Below, in pieces: positions 32,561 to 41,975 of a stretch of 64,000 nucleotides of DNA (position 1 is the first letter of the stretch; every line of letters begins with the position of its first letter). The notes under the pieces are model-generated. The model was not told where the DNA came from, made no database searches, and saw only the letters and a program-made list of their open reading frames with translations. The position numbers were made by a program, and so were the translations under genes. The stretch is from an uncultured Pelagibacteraceae bacterium. Lineage in GTDB: Bacteria; Pseudomonadota; Alphaproteobacteria; Pelagibacterales; Pelagibacteraceae. The stretch is taken from the NCBI GenBank assembly GCA_902536385.1, contig CACAWY010000003.1, forward strand, positions 62,001-126,000, read 5' to 3'.

Positions 32561-34101
32561 TGAGTAAAAATTTTTATATTACAACGCCTATCTATTATCC
32601 ATCGGGTAAACCTCATATGGGTCATGCATATTCAAGTATTGTTGCAGACATTTTTGCTCGTTTTAAAAGAATAGAGGGTTCTAATGTTTTATTTTTAACT
32701 GGAACTGATGAACATGGGCAAAAAATTCAAAAAGAGGCACAAAAAAAAAACAAAGATCCAAAAATATTTTGTGACGAATTATCAGAAAAATTTCGATCAT
32801 TAACAAAAATATTAAACTTAACTAATAATGACTTTATTAGAACTACAGAAGATAGACATTTTAAAGCAGTCAATGAAATTTGGAACAGATTAACCAAGTC
32901 TGGTGATATATATCTCGACAAGTATAGTGGGTGGTACTCTGTTTCAGACGAGGCTTACTATGATACAGACGAGATTGAAGAAGTGAATGGAAAGAAAATT
33001 TCAAAAATTTCAGGATCACCAGTCGAATGGGTGGAGGAAGAGTCTTATTTCTTTAAGTTATCAGCATGGCAAAAAAAACTACTTGAGTATTATAATAGTA
33101 ATAAAGAATTCATACTTCCAGTTTCAAGAAAAAATGAGGTTATAAAATTTGTTGAAAAAGGTTTGAAAGATTTATCAATAAGTAGAACTTCTTTTTCATG
33201 GGGCATACCTGTACCCAATAATTCTAAGCACATAATTTACGTTTGGTTAGATGCACTTACAAATTATTTAAGTGCACTTAACTTTCCTGATATTAATAAT
33301 GATAAATATAAAAGTTTTTGGCCAGCCGATGTTCATATTATTGGAAAAGATATTCTAAGGTTCCATGCAATTTATTGGCCAGCATTTCTTTTAGCTGCGA
33401 ATCTTCCATTACCAAAAAGAGTTTTCGGGCATGGTTGGATTTTATCAGATGAAAAAAAAATGTCTAAATCATTAGGAAACATATTAGACCCATTAGAAAT
33501 AATAAATAAATATGGAATTGATCAGTTGAGATATTATTTAGTTAAAGAAGTGTCTTTAGGTAATGATGGTAGCATATCGATGGAAAACTTAAAAAATTGT
33601 ATTAATAACGATTTAGCAAATAATTATGGAAATTTATGTCAAAGAGTTTTTTCTTTTATAAAAAAAAATTGTAATAACAAAATTCCATTTTCAAAAAATT
33701 TAATGAAAAATGATCTTAATTTAATAAATAATATTAAAAAAAAAATACCTGAATTAATCAAATTAATTGACAAGCAAAATTTAAATGAATACATAAAATT
33801 AGTAGTTAGTTTCTCATTCGAAGCCAACAAATACTTTAATGACTCAGAACCTTGGTCTTTCAAAAAAAAAGATCCAGATAGAATGAATGCTGTTTTGTTT
33901 ACTATTTCAGAACAAATAAAAAATATATCTATACTTTTAAATCCAATAATTCCTATATCGACAAAAAAAGTTTTAGAGGCGATGAATTTAAATGAAAAAG
34001 ATATATCTATTGATACAATTAAAAAAGAAAATGTCTTTGATAATACAAAAGAATTAAAGATGTTAGATATTCTTTTTAGAAAGATAGATGATGATAATTG
34101 A
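32560..34101 (+). CDS. metG: Methionine--tRNA ligase
   Basis: FYITTPIYYPSGKPHMGHAYSSI, GTDEHGQKI, KKMSKSLGN. Confidence 0.96.
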   Translation: MSKNFYITTPIYYPSGKPHMGHAYSSIVADIFARFKRIEGSNVLFLTGTDEHGQKIQKEAQKKNKDPKIFCDELSEKFRSLTKILNLTNNDFIRTTEDRHFKAVNEIWNRLTKSGDIYLDKYSGWYSVSDEAYYDTDEIEEVNGKKISKISGSPVEWVEEESYFFKLSAWQKKLLEYYNSNKEFILPVSRKNEVIKFVEKGLKDLSISRTSFSWGIPVPNNSKHIIYVWLDALTNYLSALNFPDINNDKYKSFWPADVHIIGKDILRFHAIYWPAFLLAANLPLPKRVFGHGWILSDEKKMSKSLGNILDPLEIINKYGIDQLRYYLVKEVSLGNDGSISMENLKNCINNDLANNYGNLCQRVFSFIKKNCNNKIPFSKNLMKNDLNLINNIKKKIPELIKLIDKQNLNEYIKLVVSFSFEANKYFNDSEPWSFKKKDPDRMNAVLFTISEQIKNISILLNPIIPISTKKVLEAMNLNEKDISIDTIKKENVFDNTKELKMLDILFRKIDDDN

Positions 34102-34867
34102 TTCTCATTGCCATTTAACTTATGAACCCATGTCTTTATCATTAAAAGAAACAATTCATAGAGCAAATAATGACGGTGTTAAATATATGCTTACAATTTC
34201 AACAGAAGATAAAAGTTTTGAAAAAATTCTTAAAATTGTTGAAGAATTCAAAAGTGTATACGGCACATATGGAATTCATCCTCATGAAGCTAAATTTCAT
34301 AAACACATTAAAAGCAATGTTATAATAAACAAAATTAATTCTAACAAAAAAATAATTGGGATAGGGGAAACTGGTTTAGATTTTTATTATAATCACTCTG
34401 AAAAAAAAGATCAAATAAAATGTTTTGAAGAACATATATTAGCAGCGCAAAAAAATAATATGCCATTAATTGTTCATTCAAGATCTGCTGAAAATGAAAC
34501 ATTTGAGATTTTAAAAAAATTTAAAAAAGACAAAGATTTTAAGATATTAATTCATTGTTTCACAGGAACAAGAAACTTTGCATTTAAACTCCTAGATTTA
34601 GGAGCCTATATTTCAGCTAGTGGTGTTGTGACCTTTAAAAAATCAGCGGAACTTGCAAATGTATTTAAAGATATTCCAAATCAAAAAATTTTGGTTGAAA
34701 CAGATTCTCCTTACTTAGCTCCGGTACCTTTGAGAGGTAGACCAAATGAACCTAGCTATATTATACATACAGTTAAATTCTTATCTGAACTCAAAAAATT
34801 AAAATTTGAAGAATTCTCTTCTATTACATCTAAAAATTTTTTTAATTTGTTTGGTAGTTTAAATTGA
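34088..34867 (+). CDS. tatD: TatD-family deoxyribonuclease
   Basis: IIDSHCHLTYEP, GIGETGLDFYY, HSRSAENETFEIL, ETDSPYLAPVPLRGRPNEP. Confidence 0.95.
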   Translation: MMIIDSHCHLTYEPMSLSLKETIHRANNDGVKYMLTISTEDKSFEKILKIVEEFKSVYGTYGIHPHEAKFHKHIKSNVIINKINSNKKIIGIGETGLDFYYNHSEKKDQIKCFEEHILAAQKNNMPLIVHSRSAENETFEILKKFKKDKDFKILIHCFTGTRNFAFKLLDLGAYISASGVVTFKKSAELANVFKDIPNQKILVETDSPYLAPVPLRGRPNEPSYIIHTVKFLSELKKLKFEEFSSITSKNFFNLFGSLN

Positions 34868-35631
34868 GCAACAAGTTTACAATTTTAGGCTGTGGAAGTT
34901 CACTTGGTTCTCCTTGGATTACAAATTATATAGGTAAATTAAAAAGAAATACAAAAAATACAAGATCAAGGTGTTGTGCTCATATACAAAAAGGGGATTT
35001 ATCTGTACTAATAGACACATCTCCTGATATTAGAAATCAACTATTAACAAATAAAATATCAAAATTAGATGCAATTTTATATACGCATGAACATGCAGAT
35101 CAAACATCTGGTATTTTTGAAATAAGACCCTTTTATTGGAAAAATAAAAAAAAAATACCAGTTTATGGAAGTAAAAGGACAATTAATGAATTAAAAAAAA
35201 AATATACCTTTTGTTTTAAAGAGAAACATGGATACAAGCCAATAATGAAAGCAAATATTTTAAGTGGAAATTTAATTTTAAAAAAAAAAAATAATTTCCT
35301 TAAAATTAAATCATTTAATGTTTTTCACGGAATGATAAAAGCTACAGGATTTATTATAGATAAGATTGGTTACATAAGCGATTGTAATAAAATACCAAAA
35401 AAAAATTTAAAATATTTATTTAATTTGGATTATTTGATTATAGACTGCCTTAGAAAAGAGAAGCATCCATCTCATTTTAATTACGAAGACGCAATGGACT
35501 TGATTAATTTAGTTAATCCAAAAAAATCAATACTAACTAACTTGCATGTTGATTTAGATTATCACAAACTTAAAAAGCAACTGCCAAAAAATATAATTCC
35601 TGCTTTTGATGGCTTAAGCTTTAAATTTTAA
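34864..35631 (+). CDS. MBL-fold metal-dependent hydrolase (PhnP/RNase Z-like superfamily)
   Basis: LGCGSSLGSPWI, YTHEHADQTSGI, SDCNKIP, TNLHVDLDY; TTG start overlapping tatD stop. Confidence 0.88.
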   Translation: MSNKFTILGCGSSLGSPWITNYIGKLKRNTKNTRSRCCAHIQKGDLSVLIDTSPDIRNQLLTNKISKLDAILYTHEHADQTSGIFEIRPFYWKNKKKIPVYGSKRTINELKKKYTFCFKEKHGYKPIMKANILSGNLILKKKNNFLKIKSFNVFHGMIKATGFIIDKIGYISDCNKIPKKNLKYLFNLDYLIIDCLRKEKHPSHFNYEDAMDLINLVNPKKSILTNLHVDLDYHKLKKQLPKNIIPAFDGLSFKF

Positions 35632-36164
35632 ATCAATTTTTCGATAATTTTGATAAATTTTTTAGATGATGGTTTAGTAAATGAATTGAATGTATCGATG
35701 ATTTTACCATTTCGGTCAATAATAATTTTGTGGAAATTCCATTTAGGAATAGCTCCCATTCCATAACTATTTTTAGCCCATTTATAAAAAGGATGAGAAT
35801 TATTTCCGATTACATTAATTTTTTCAGTCATTGGAAATGAGATACCAAAGTTAGTCTCGCAAAAATTTTTAATTTCTTTATTTGAACCAGGTTCTTGCCT
35901 AAAATTATTTGTAGGAACTCCTATAACAATTAAATTTTTTTCTTTATATGTTGACCAAAGATTTTGAAGATCTTCATATTGAGGAGTATAACCACATCTA
36001 CTTGCAACATTTACAATTACAATCACTTTATCTTTAAATTCACTCAATTTAATAAGACCTCCATCTAGACCATTAAATTCATAATTGTAAGCTGTCTTAT
36101 TTTCCGAAGCAGCGACTTTTGTGAGAAAACTGAACATAAAAAAAAGTATTGTTATTTTTTTCAT
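35628..36164 (-). CDS. Glutathione peroxidase family, with N-terminal leader
   Basis: VIVNVASRCGYTPQYEDLQNLW, GVPTNNFRQEPGSNKEIKNFC, KWNFHKIIIDRNG. Confidence 0.92.
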   Translation of the reverse strand: MKKITILFFMFSFLTKVAASENKTAYNYEFNGLDGGLIKLSEFKDKVIVIVNVASRCGYTPQYEDLQNLWSTYKEKNLIVIGVPTNNFRQEPGSNKEIKNFCETNFGISFPMTEKINVIGNNSHPFYKWAKNSYGMGAIPKWNFHKIIIDRNGKIIDTFNSFTKPSSKKFIKIIEKLI

Positions 36165-36562
36165 AATTTAAGTGCTTTTATTACTGCATCAAAAGGTAAA
36201 AATATACATTTTAATCTACTAAAATTGTCGCTATTTAATAATCTTTTAAAATCAGAGTATTTTTTTGGTAATCGAATATTTTTGTGTTTAGAAATCCTTT
36301 TTAATTCTGCAAAGTCATTCTTTATATCCTCTATATATAATTTCTTTATTTTTCGAGAAAGCAAGCTAGCTGATGCTTCACAATAAATACATGACTCTGT
36401 TTCATAATTCATTGAGCTTATTTTTTTTTTATTAGCAACTATTTCTAAAACTATCTTGTCACCACAAAAAACATTTTTTAAGGAAGCTTTATGTGAATAT
36501 TTATTTTTTAATCCAACATTGGATGTATTAGATGCTAATTTGAAGATTTCATCATTAATCAT
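36161..36562 (-). CDS. NifU/SufU/IscU-like iron-sulfur scaffold protein
   Basis: 133 aa; FCGD, ETESCIYCEASASLLS, FSRLKCIFLPFDAVIKAL match the U-type scaffold Cys pattern. Confidence 0.82.
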   Translation of the reverse strand: MINDEIFKLASNTSNVGLKNKYSHKASLKNVFCGDKIVLEIVANKKKISSMNYETESCIYCEASASLLSRKIKKLYIEDIKNDFAELKRISKHKNIRLPKKYSDFKRLLNSDNFSRLKCIFLPFDAVIKALKL

Positions 36563-37731
36563 TTTTTAGAGAATAATAGTAATAAAAAATATCCAAATAA
36601 TGTTGAAAGGAGTGAACCAGTTAATACACCAATTTTTACGCCGTCCATATACTCTAAGTTATTTGCAAAAGCTAAGTTTCCAACAAATAAGCTCATCGTA
36701 AAACCTATTCCAGTTAATATTGAAACGGCATAAAAGGCCGGCCAAGTTGAACCACTAGGTTTATCAGCTATTTTAAGCTTTACCGAAATATAAGAAAGCA
36801 CAAACACACCAATTTGTTTTCCAAAAAATAATCCTAATACAATACCTAGAGGAACAGGATTTAATAGCGTAGAAAAAGTTAACCCATCGAGCGATACACC
36901 AGCATTAGCAAAAGCAAAAATCGGCATTATCCCAAATGCTACGTACGGTGACAATCCATGTTCTAATTTAAGAAGCATTGATTTTTTACTATCTTTAGTA
37001 TTATGAGGTATAGTAAGAGCTAGTAATACACCGGCTATAGTAGCATGAATTCCTGAATTATGCGTAAAGTCCCACAAAAGAATTCCTACTATTAAAAAAG
37101 GAAAAAAGTTTTTAACTTTAAATTTATTTAATAAAATTAAACTTATTACTGATATTAACATTAAAATTAGATATTTTATCTCAATATTTCCTGAGTAGAA
37201 GAATGCAATTATTACTATAGCTCCTAAGTCATCTATAATAGCTAAAGCTGTCAAAAAAACTTTTAAAGAAACAGGAACTCTTTTACCTAAAAGAGATAAG
37301 ACTCCTAAAGAAAAAGCAATATCAGTAGCAGATGGTATAGCCCAACCATTAAGTGTTGTGCTGTCAGAATAATTAATTACAATATAAAATAATGCAGGGA
37401 TAGCCATACCACCAACTGCACCTATTATAGGTAACATCGCTTGCTTTGGATTAGAAAGTTCACCTTGAACAAATTCTCTTTTAATTTCCAAAGAAACAAA
37501 AAAGAAAAATATAGCCATTAAAACATCATTAATCCAATGTAGAACACTTAGTTTTAATCCAAAATTTTTTGTACCAAGAACAATATATTTTTCTAGAGTT
37601 GAGAAATAATATTCACTTAAATCACTGTTACTAATAAAAAGAGCTAGTATCGCTGCAAACAGTAAAACTAATCCAGAAGCAGCCTCAAGTTTAAAAAAGT
37701 ATTTAAATGGTTTTGTAATGTACTGGATCAT
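36559..37731 (-). CDS. nhaA: Na+/H+ antiporter NhaA
   Basis: WINDVLMAIFFFFVSLEIKREFVQGEL, WAIPSATDIAFSLGVL, ALAIIDDLGAIVIIAFFYS. Confidence 0.96.
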   Translation of the reverse strand: MIQYITKPFKYFFKLEAASGLVLLFAAILALFISNSDLSEYYFSTLEKYIVLGTKNFGLKLSVLHWINDVLMAIFFFFVSLEIKREFVQGELSNPKQAMLPIIGAVGGMAIPALFYIVINYSDSTTLNGWAIPSATDIAFSLGVLSLLGKRVPVSLKVFLTALAIIDDLGAIVIIAFFYSGNIEIKYLILMLISVISLILLNKFKVKNFFPFLIVGILLWDFTHNSGIHATIAGVLLALTIPHNTKDSKKSMLLKLEHGLSPYVAFGIMPIFAFANAGVSLDGLTFSTLLNPVPLGIVLGLFFGKQIGVFVLSYISVKLKIADKPSGSTWPAFYAVSILTGIGFTMSLFVGNLAFANNLEYMDGVKIGVLTGSLLSTLFGYFLLLLFSKK

Positions 37732-37804
37732 TGGTATTATTTACTTGTATAGAGACTATCTTTCAATTGCCAAAATCACTTAATTAACCTATAAAAAAGA
37801 TGTT

Positions 37805-37881
<77 letters not shown>

Positions 37882-37890
37882 TTAAATATT

Positions 37891-38175
37891 ATGAAAAAGG
37901 CTAAAATTTATATACCTTCAAAAACTGCCATGCAGTCGGGTAGGGGTAAACAAAAAGATTGGATACTTGAGTTTGAAACTAAAGATACTTCAATAAATCC
38001 TCTTATGGGATGGGAAGCATCTTCAGATACTTTAGAAGAAGTTATTTTAAAATTTTCAAGTAAAGATAAAGCCATAGAATATGCTGAAAAAAATAATATT
38101 TCTTTTAAAGTTATTGAACCAAAAAAAAAAGAATTTGTTATCAAATCGTACGCTGACAATTTTCTTAAAAATTAA
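37891..38175 (+). CDS. NADH dehydrogenase accessory subunit, NDUFS4-like (ETC complex I subunit conserved region)
   Basis: AKIYIPSKTAMQSGRGKQKDWILEFE...NPLMGWEASSDTLEEV. Confidence 0.88.
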   Translation: MKKAKIYIPSKTAMQSGRGKQKDWILEFETKDTSINPLMGWEASSDTLEEVILKFSSKDKAIEYAEKNNISFKVIEPKKKEFVIKSYADNFLKN

Positions 38176-38177
38176 AA

Positions 38178-39182
38178 ATGTGGCGTAGTTATTTTACAGA
38201 AAAAAAATGGTTACTTTGGTCTTGGGGTGGTTTTACATTTATTATTCTTTCCCTACTTGCTCAAACGTATATAGATGTAAAAATTAACGAATGGTATAAA
38301 GGCTTTTATGATCTTCTACAAAAAGCTCCTGAAAGAGAATTATCTGAATTTTATGATGGCATAATCTTATTTATGAAATTAGCTATACCTTATGTGATAA
38401 TTTATACTGTAACTAATTATTTTACTAGACTCTGGGCTTTTAGATGGAGAGAGGCTATGACTTTCTCTTACATGCCTTACTGGAGAGCAGTTGATGCTAA
38501 AGTTGAGGGTGCATCTCAACGTATTCAAGAAGACGCAATGAATTTTGCTAAAATTGTTGAAAGCTTAGGTTTACAAATAGTCAGAGCTATTATGCTATTG
38601 ATTGCCTTTTTGCCAATTTTATGGGGATTGTCATCTAATGTTGTGATACCTTTTTTTAAAGATATTTCAGGATCGTTAGTATGGGTATCTCTGGTTGCTA
38701 GTTTAGGTGGATTAGTTATTAGTTGGATTGTAGGTATTAAATTACCAGGTCTTGAATACAACAATCAGAAAGTAGAAGCAGCTTTTAGAAAAGAATTGGT
38801 TTATGGTGAAGATGATAGAAGGAATTATGTTCAAGCTCCAACCATTCTTCAATTATTTACAGGCATAAAGTTTAATTATCACAGGCTTTTCTTGCATTAC
38901 GGATATTTTGATCTTTGGTTAATTATGTATAACCAAACAATGATAATTGTGCCATATTTATTAATGGGACCTGGTTTATTTACAGGAGCAATGACGTTAG
39001 GTGTATTAATTCAAACATCAAGCGCTTTTAGAGAAGTGCAAAGTAGTTTTTCTTTATTCTTACAAAATTGGACAAGAATTACCGAATTAAGATCTATTCA
39101 TAAGCGTTTAATGGAATTCGAAGAAGCTATTAACTTTAAAAACAAGTTGAGAAAACCGAGAAAATCTGATGTAAGAGTTTAA
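38178..39182 (+). CDS. SbmA/BacA-like peptide transporter family protein
   Basis: VKINEWYKGFYDLLQKA, RLWAFRWREAMTFSYMPYWRAVDAKVEGASQRIQEDAMNFAKIVESLG. Confidence 0.88.
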   Translation: MWRSYFTEKKWLLWSWGGFTFIILSLLAQTYIDVKINEWYKGFYDLLQKAPERELSEFYDGIILFMKLAIPYVIIYTVTNYFTRLWAFRWREAMTFSYMPYWRAVDAKVEGASQRIQEDAMNFAKIVESLGLQIVRAIMLLIAFLPILWGLSSNVVIPFFKDISGSLVWVSLVASLGGLVISWIVGIKLPGLEYNNQKVEAAFRKELVYGEDDRRNYVQAPTILQLFTGIKFNYHRLFLHYGYFDLWLIMYNQTMIIVPYLLMGPGLFTGAMTLGVLIQTSSAFREVQSSFSLFLQNWTRITELRSIHKRLMEFEEAINFKNKLRKPRKSDVRV

Positions 39183-40081
39183 TGGAACTCTACCTCAAAC
39201 TAATAGATGTAATCGCACCTGTCTTTTTTGTTATTGGAATAGGATATTATCTAGGAAAAAAAAATCCTGAAATAAGTACTGATTTCATAACTACATTTGC
39301 TGGAAACGTTGGAACACCAGCTATGATATTTTACACAATAACTACTACAGGGGTAACTTTAGCTGTTTTTATTGAATATTTTATTTACGCATTAATAATA
39401 ATTACTGGTTTTTCATTAGTTGGAATTTTATTTTTATTAATATTAAAGAAAGATTTTATCAGTGAGTTACCACCATTGATTTTACCGAATACTGGAAATA
39501 TGGGCATTCCGATTTGTTTATTTGCATATGGAACGGCTGGGCTAGGGGTTGCTTCAGCCATAGCTTCTGTAATTATTTTGCTTCACTTCACATTAGGTGT
39601 ATTGCTGGCCAAGAAAAGTTTTTCTGTAGAAATATTAATTAAAAATATGCCAATTTATGGAATAATAGTTTCTGTTATTTTTCTGTATTTTGAATGGGAT
39701 GTTCCTGGGTATCTAGAAAACACAACATTTTTACTTACATATGCTACAATATTTTTAGTTTTGATGTCACTTGGTATTGCCCTTTCACGAATGAAAGTAG
39801 TTTCATGGACTCATGCATCAATTCTAGGATCAGTAAGAGTCATTATTGGACCTTTAATAGGATTTGGATTAATAAAATTTCTTAATTTAGAAGGGTTCGC
39901 AGCTGGTGTTCTTCTTATTCAATCATGTATGCCAAGTGCAGTTCTAACTTATTTAGTTGGCTCAATGTACTCAGAAAAAAGGGTAGTAGACAGCGTAGCT
40001 AGTGTTATTGTTACCTCAACTGTTTTATCTTTTATCACCATTCCAATAGTAGTATTTTTAAGTCTCAAATATTTTCAATAA
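39182..40081 (+). CDS. AEC (auxin efflux carrier) family transporter
   Basis: 299 aa, about 10 TM; FAGNVGTPAMIFYTI, LPNTGNMGIPICLFAYG, MPSAVLTYLVGSMY. Confidence 0.87.
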   Translation: MELYLKLIDVIAPVFFVIGIGYYLGKKNPEISTDFITTFAGNVGTPAMIFYTITTTGVTLAVFIEYFIYALIIITGFSLVGILFLLILKKDFISELPPLILPNTGNMGIPICLFAYGTAGLGVASAIASVIILLHFTLGVLLAKKSFSVEILIKNMPIYGIIVSVIFLYFEWDVPGYLENTTFLLTYATIFLVLMSLGIALSRMKVVSWTHASILGSVRVIIGPLIGFGLIKFLNLEGFAAGVLLIQSCMPSAVLTYLVGSMYSEKRVVDSVASVIVTSTVLSFITIPIVVFLSLKYFQ

Positions 40082-40349
40082 ATACAGTAACTTATTATAT
40101 ATTGTTAAAGTATAAAATTAATAAATAGGTAAATATTACTTATATATTTCATAGAAAATGTAAAAAAACATTGAAAAATAATGCTTATTTTAGATAAAAA
40201 GTTATTAAATTAGTTTAGAAAAGGGCTTAAAAGTATCTTTTTAGTTAAATGAAACTAGAAAATTAAAAAGTAAAAGGGCTAAAATTAAGCAAAATAGGTT
40301 ATTTTGGACAATTCTAAAAACAGCGATAATCAATAATTCTGCAAGCATT

Positions 40350-40366
40350 GCGTATTCGGAATATGC
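40350..40366 (+). other. Short near-perfect hairpin in intergenic region
   Basis: GCGTATTC-G-GAATATGC inverted repeat (one G-T pair). Confidence 0.6.
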
Positions 40367-40371
40367 TATTT

Positions 40372-40397
40372 AAACGGCCATAGAGGTCGTTTTTTTT
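40372..40397 (+). terminator. Rho-independent terminator-like hairpin
   Basis: AAACGGCC-ATAGA-GGTCGTTT followed by a T tract; stem of 8 pairs including one G-T. Confidence 0.8.
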
Positions 40398-40493
40398 GCA
40401 ATCAGTGATTTTAGAGTACAACTGACTGGTGTGTGGGTAAAAAATACAATGAAATAGGGGGTAATAGACCCAATCGCCCGTCAAATAAGAATT

Positions 40494-40769
40494 CTAGAGC
40501 GTTATACCCTCTTTTTTTAGCAATAATTTCTTTGTTTTTAGACCTCCTTTGCCTGAATAGCCTCCAAGCGACCCGTCAGATCTTATAACTCTATGGCAGG
40601 GTATTTTGGGTGCATAGGGGTTTTTTCCTATCGCATTGGCCACAGCACGTACTGCAAGGGGTTTACCAATGGCTTTTGCTACCTGAGAGTAGGTTTTAAC
40701 GTTTCCACGAGGTATTTTCCTCAAATAAGCCCATACTTTTAGTTGAAATTTAGTACCTGCTAGCTTCAT
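40494..40769 (-). CDS. Methylated-DNA--[protein]-cysteine S-methyltransferase, catalytic domain only
   Basis: 91 aa; TKFQLKVWAYLRKIPRGNVKTYSQVAKAIGKPLAVRAVANAIGKNP...IPCHRVIRSDGSLGGYSGG-like active site PCHRV. Confidence 0.93.
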   Translation of the reverse strand: MKLAGTKFQLKVWAYLRKIPRGNVKTYSQVAKAIGKPLAVRAVANAIGKNPYAPKIPCHRVIRSDGSLGGYSGKGGLKTKKLLLKKEGITL

Positions 40770-40960
40770 TAGTCAAAAATTAAGTAAATTGTTAGAGATA
40801 TGCCTATTATAAGGGCTATTATTGAGCCTAAAGCTATCATTTTTTTTCCTTTTGAGCTTGAGTTAGTCCAGAAGTATGAAATTCCATACACAGCAGCTAT
40901 AAATACTACTATAGGAAGAATAAATTTAATCATCAGTTTTAAAATTATACGTATTGACAT
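40769..40960 (-). CDS. Small two-TM membrane protein (possibly DUF6111-like)
   Basis: 63 aa with two hydrophobic segments; 1-nt overlap with the MGMT gene. Confidence 0.6.
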   Translation of the reverse strand: MSIRIILKLMIKFILPIVVFIAAVYGISYFWTNSSSKGKKMIALGSIIALIIGISLTIYLIFD

Positions 40961-41020
40961 CTAAAATCACTTAATATATTACTAATGATAATTAATGGTT
41001 ATCAATAGTAATAATAAAAT

Positions 41021-41974
41021 ATGAATGAGTTAGTTACAGATTTAAAAAAACTCCATGAGGATACTTTAAACAACCTCAAGTTATCTAAGGCTAATAATAC
41101 ACTGAGAGCTTATAAATCGGACTTTAAAGATTTCGGAGCGTTTTGCGCAAAACATGGATTTAATTCTATGCCAACAGAACCTAAAGTTGTGTCTTTATAT
41201 CTAACACATCTTTCTACTTACTCAAAAATAAGCACTTTAAGACGTAGATTAGTATCTATTGGAGTGGTTCATAAGTTAAAGGGACATTATTTAGATACAA
41301 AACATCCTGTAATTATTGAAAACTTAATGGGTATAAAAAGAAAAAAAGGAAGCATTCAAATAGGAAAAAAACCCTTATTAATCAATCATTTAAAACAAAT
41401 TATCAATGTGATAGAGGATCAAAAAATAGAAAAAATAAAAAAATTAAGAAATAAAACTTTAATACTTATAGGTTTTGGCGGAGGATTTAGAAGAACAGAA
41501 TTAATTTCTATTGATCATGAAGACTTAGATTTTGTCCATGAAGGTGTTAAAATATCTCTTAGAAGATCTAAAACAGATCAATTTGGAGAGGGTCTGATTA
41601 AAGCACTCCCCTACTTTGCTAATGAAAAATATTGTCCAGTAACAAATTTAAAAAATTGGTTGAACTTATCAAAAATTAAATCCGGTCCAATATTTAGAAG
41701 ATTTGCTAAAGGATCAATATTAACTACCCATAGATTAACAGATCAATCAGTAGTATTAATAATTAAGGATTGCTTAAAATTAGCAGGTATAGAAAATCAA
41801 AACTTTTCAGGCCATAGTTTAAGATCTGGTTTTGCAACTGTAGCTGCAGAGTCTGGCGCTGATGAAAGAAGTATAATGGCAATGACAGGACACAAAACAA
41901 CTCAAATGGTAAGAAGATATATAAGAGAGGCTAATTTATTTAATAATAATGCATTAAATAAGATAAAATTTTAA
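41021..41974 (+). CDS. Tyrosine recombinase / site-specific integrase
   Basis: SAM-like N-terminal domain; catalytic set visible: GGGFRRTELISI, SKTDQ, SGHSLRSGFAT, MTGHKTTQMVRRYIR. Confidence 0.93.
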   Translation: MNELVTDLKKLHEDTLNNLKLSKANNTLRAYKSDFKDFGAFCAKHGFNSMPTEPKVVSLYLTHLSTYSKISTLRRRLVSIGVVHKLKGHYLDTKHPVIIENLMGIKRKKGSIQIGKKPLLINHLKQIINVIEDQKIEKIKKLRNKTLILIGFGGGFRRTELISIDHEDLDFVHEGVKISLRRSKTDQFGEGLIKALPYFANEKYCPVTNLKNWLNLSKIKSGPIFRRFAKGSILTTHRLTDQSVVLIIKDCLKLAGIENQNFSGHSLRSGFATVAAESGADERSIMAMTGHKTTQMVRRYIREANLFNNNALNKIKF

Positions 41975-41975
41975 A

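Noticed and set aside
33639-34166. 175-aa minus-strand ORF
   Set aside because: Lies antisense to metG and tatD, both with clear family motifs; low-complexity Phe/Ile/Ser-rich translation typical of a complementary AT-rich frame.
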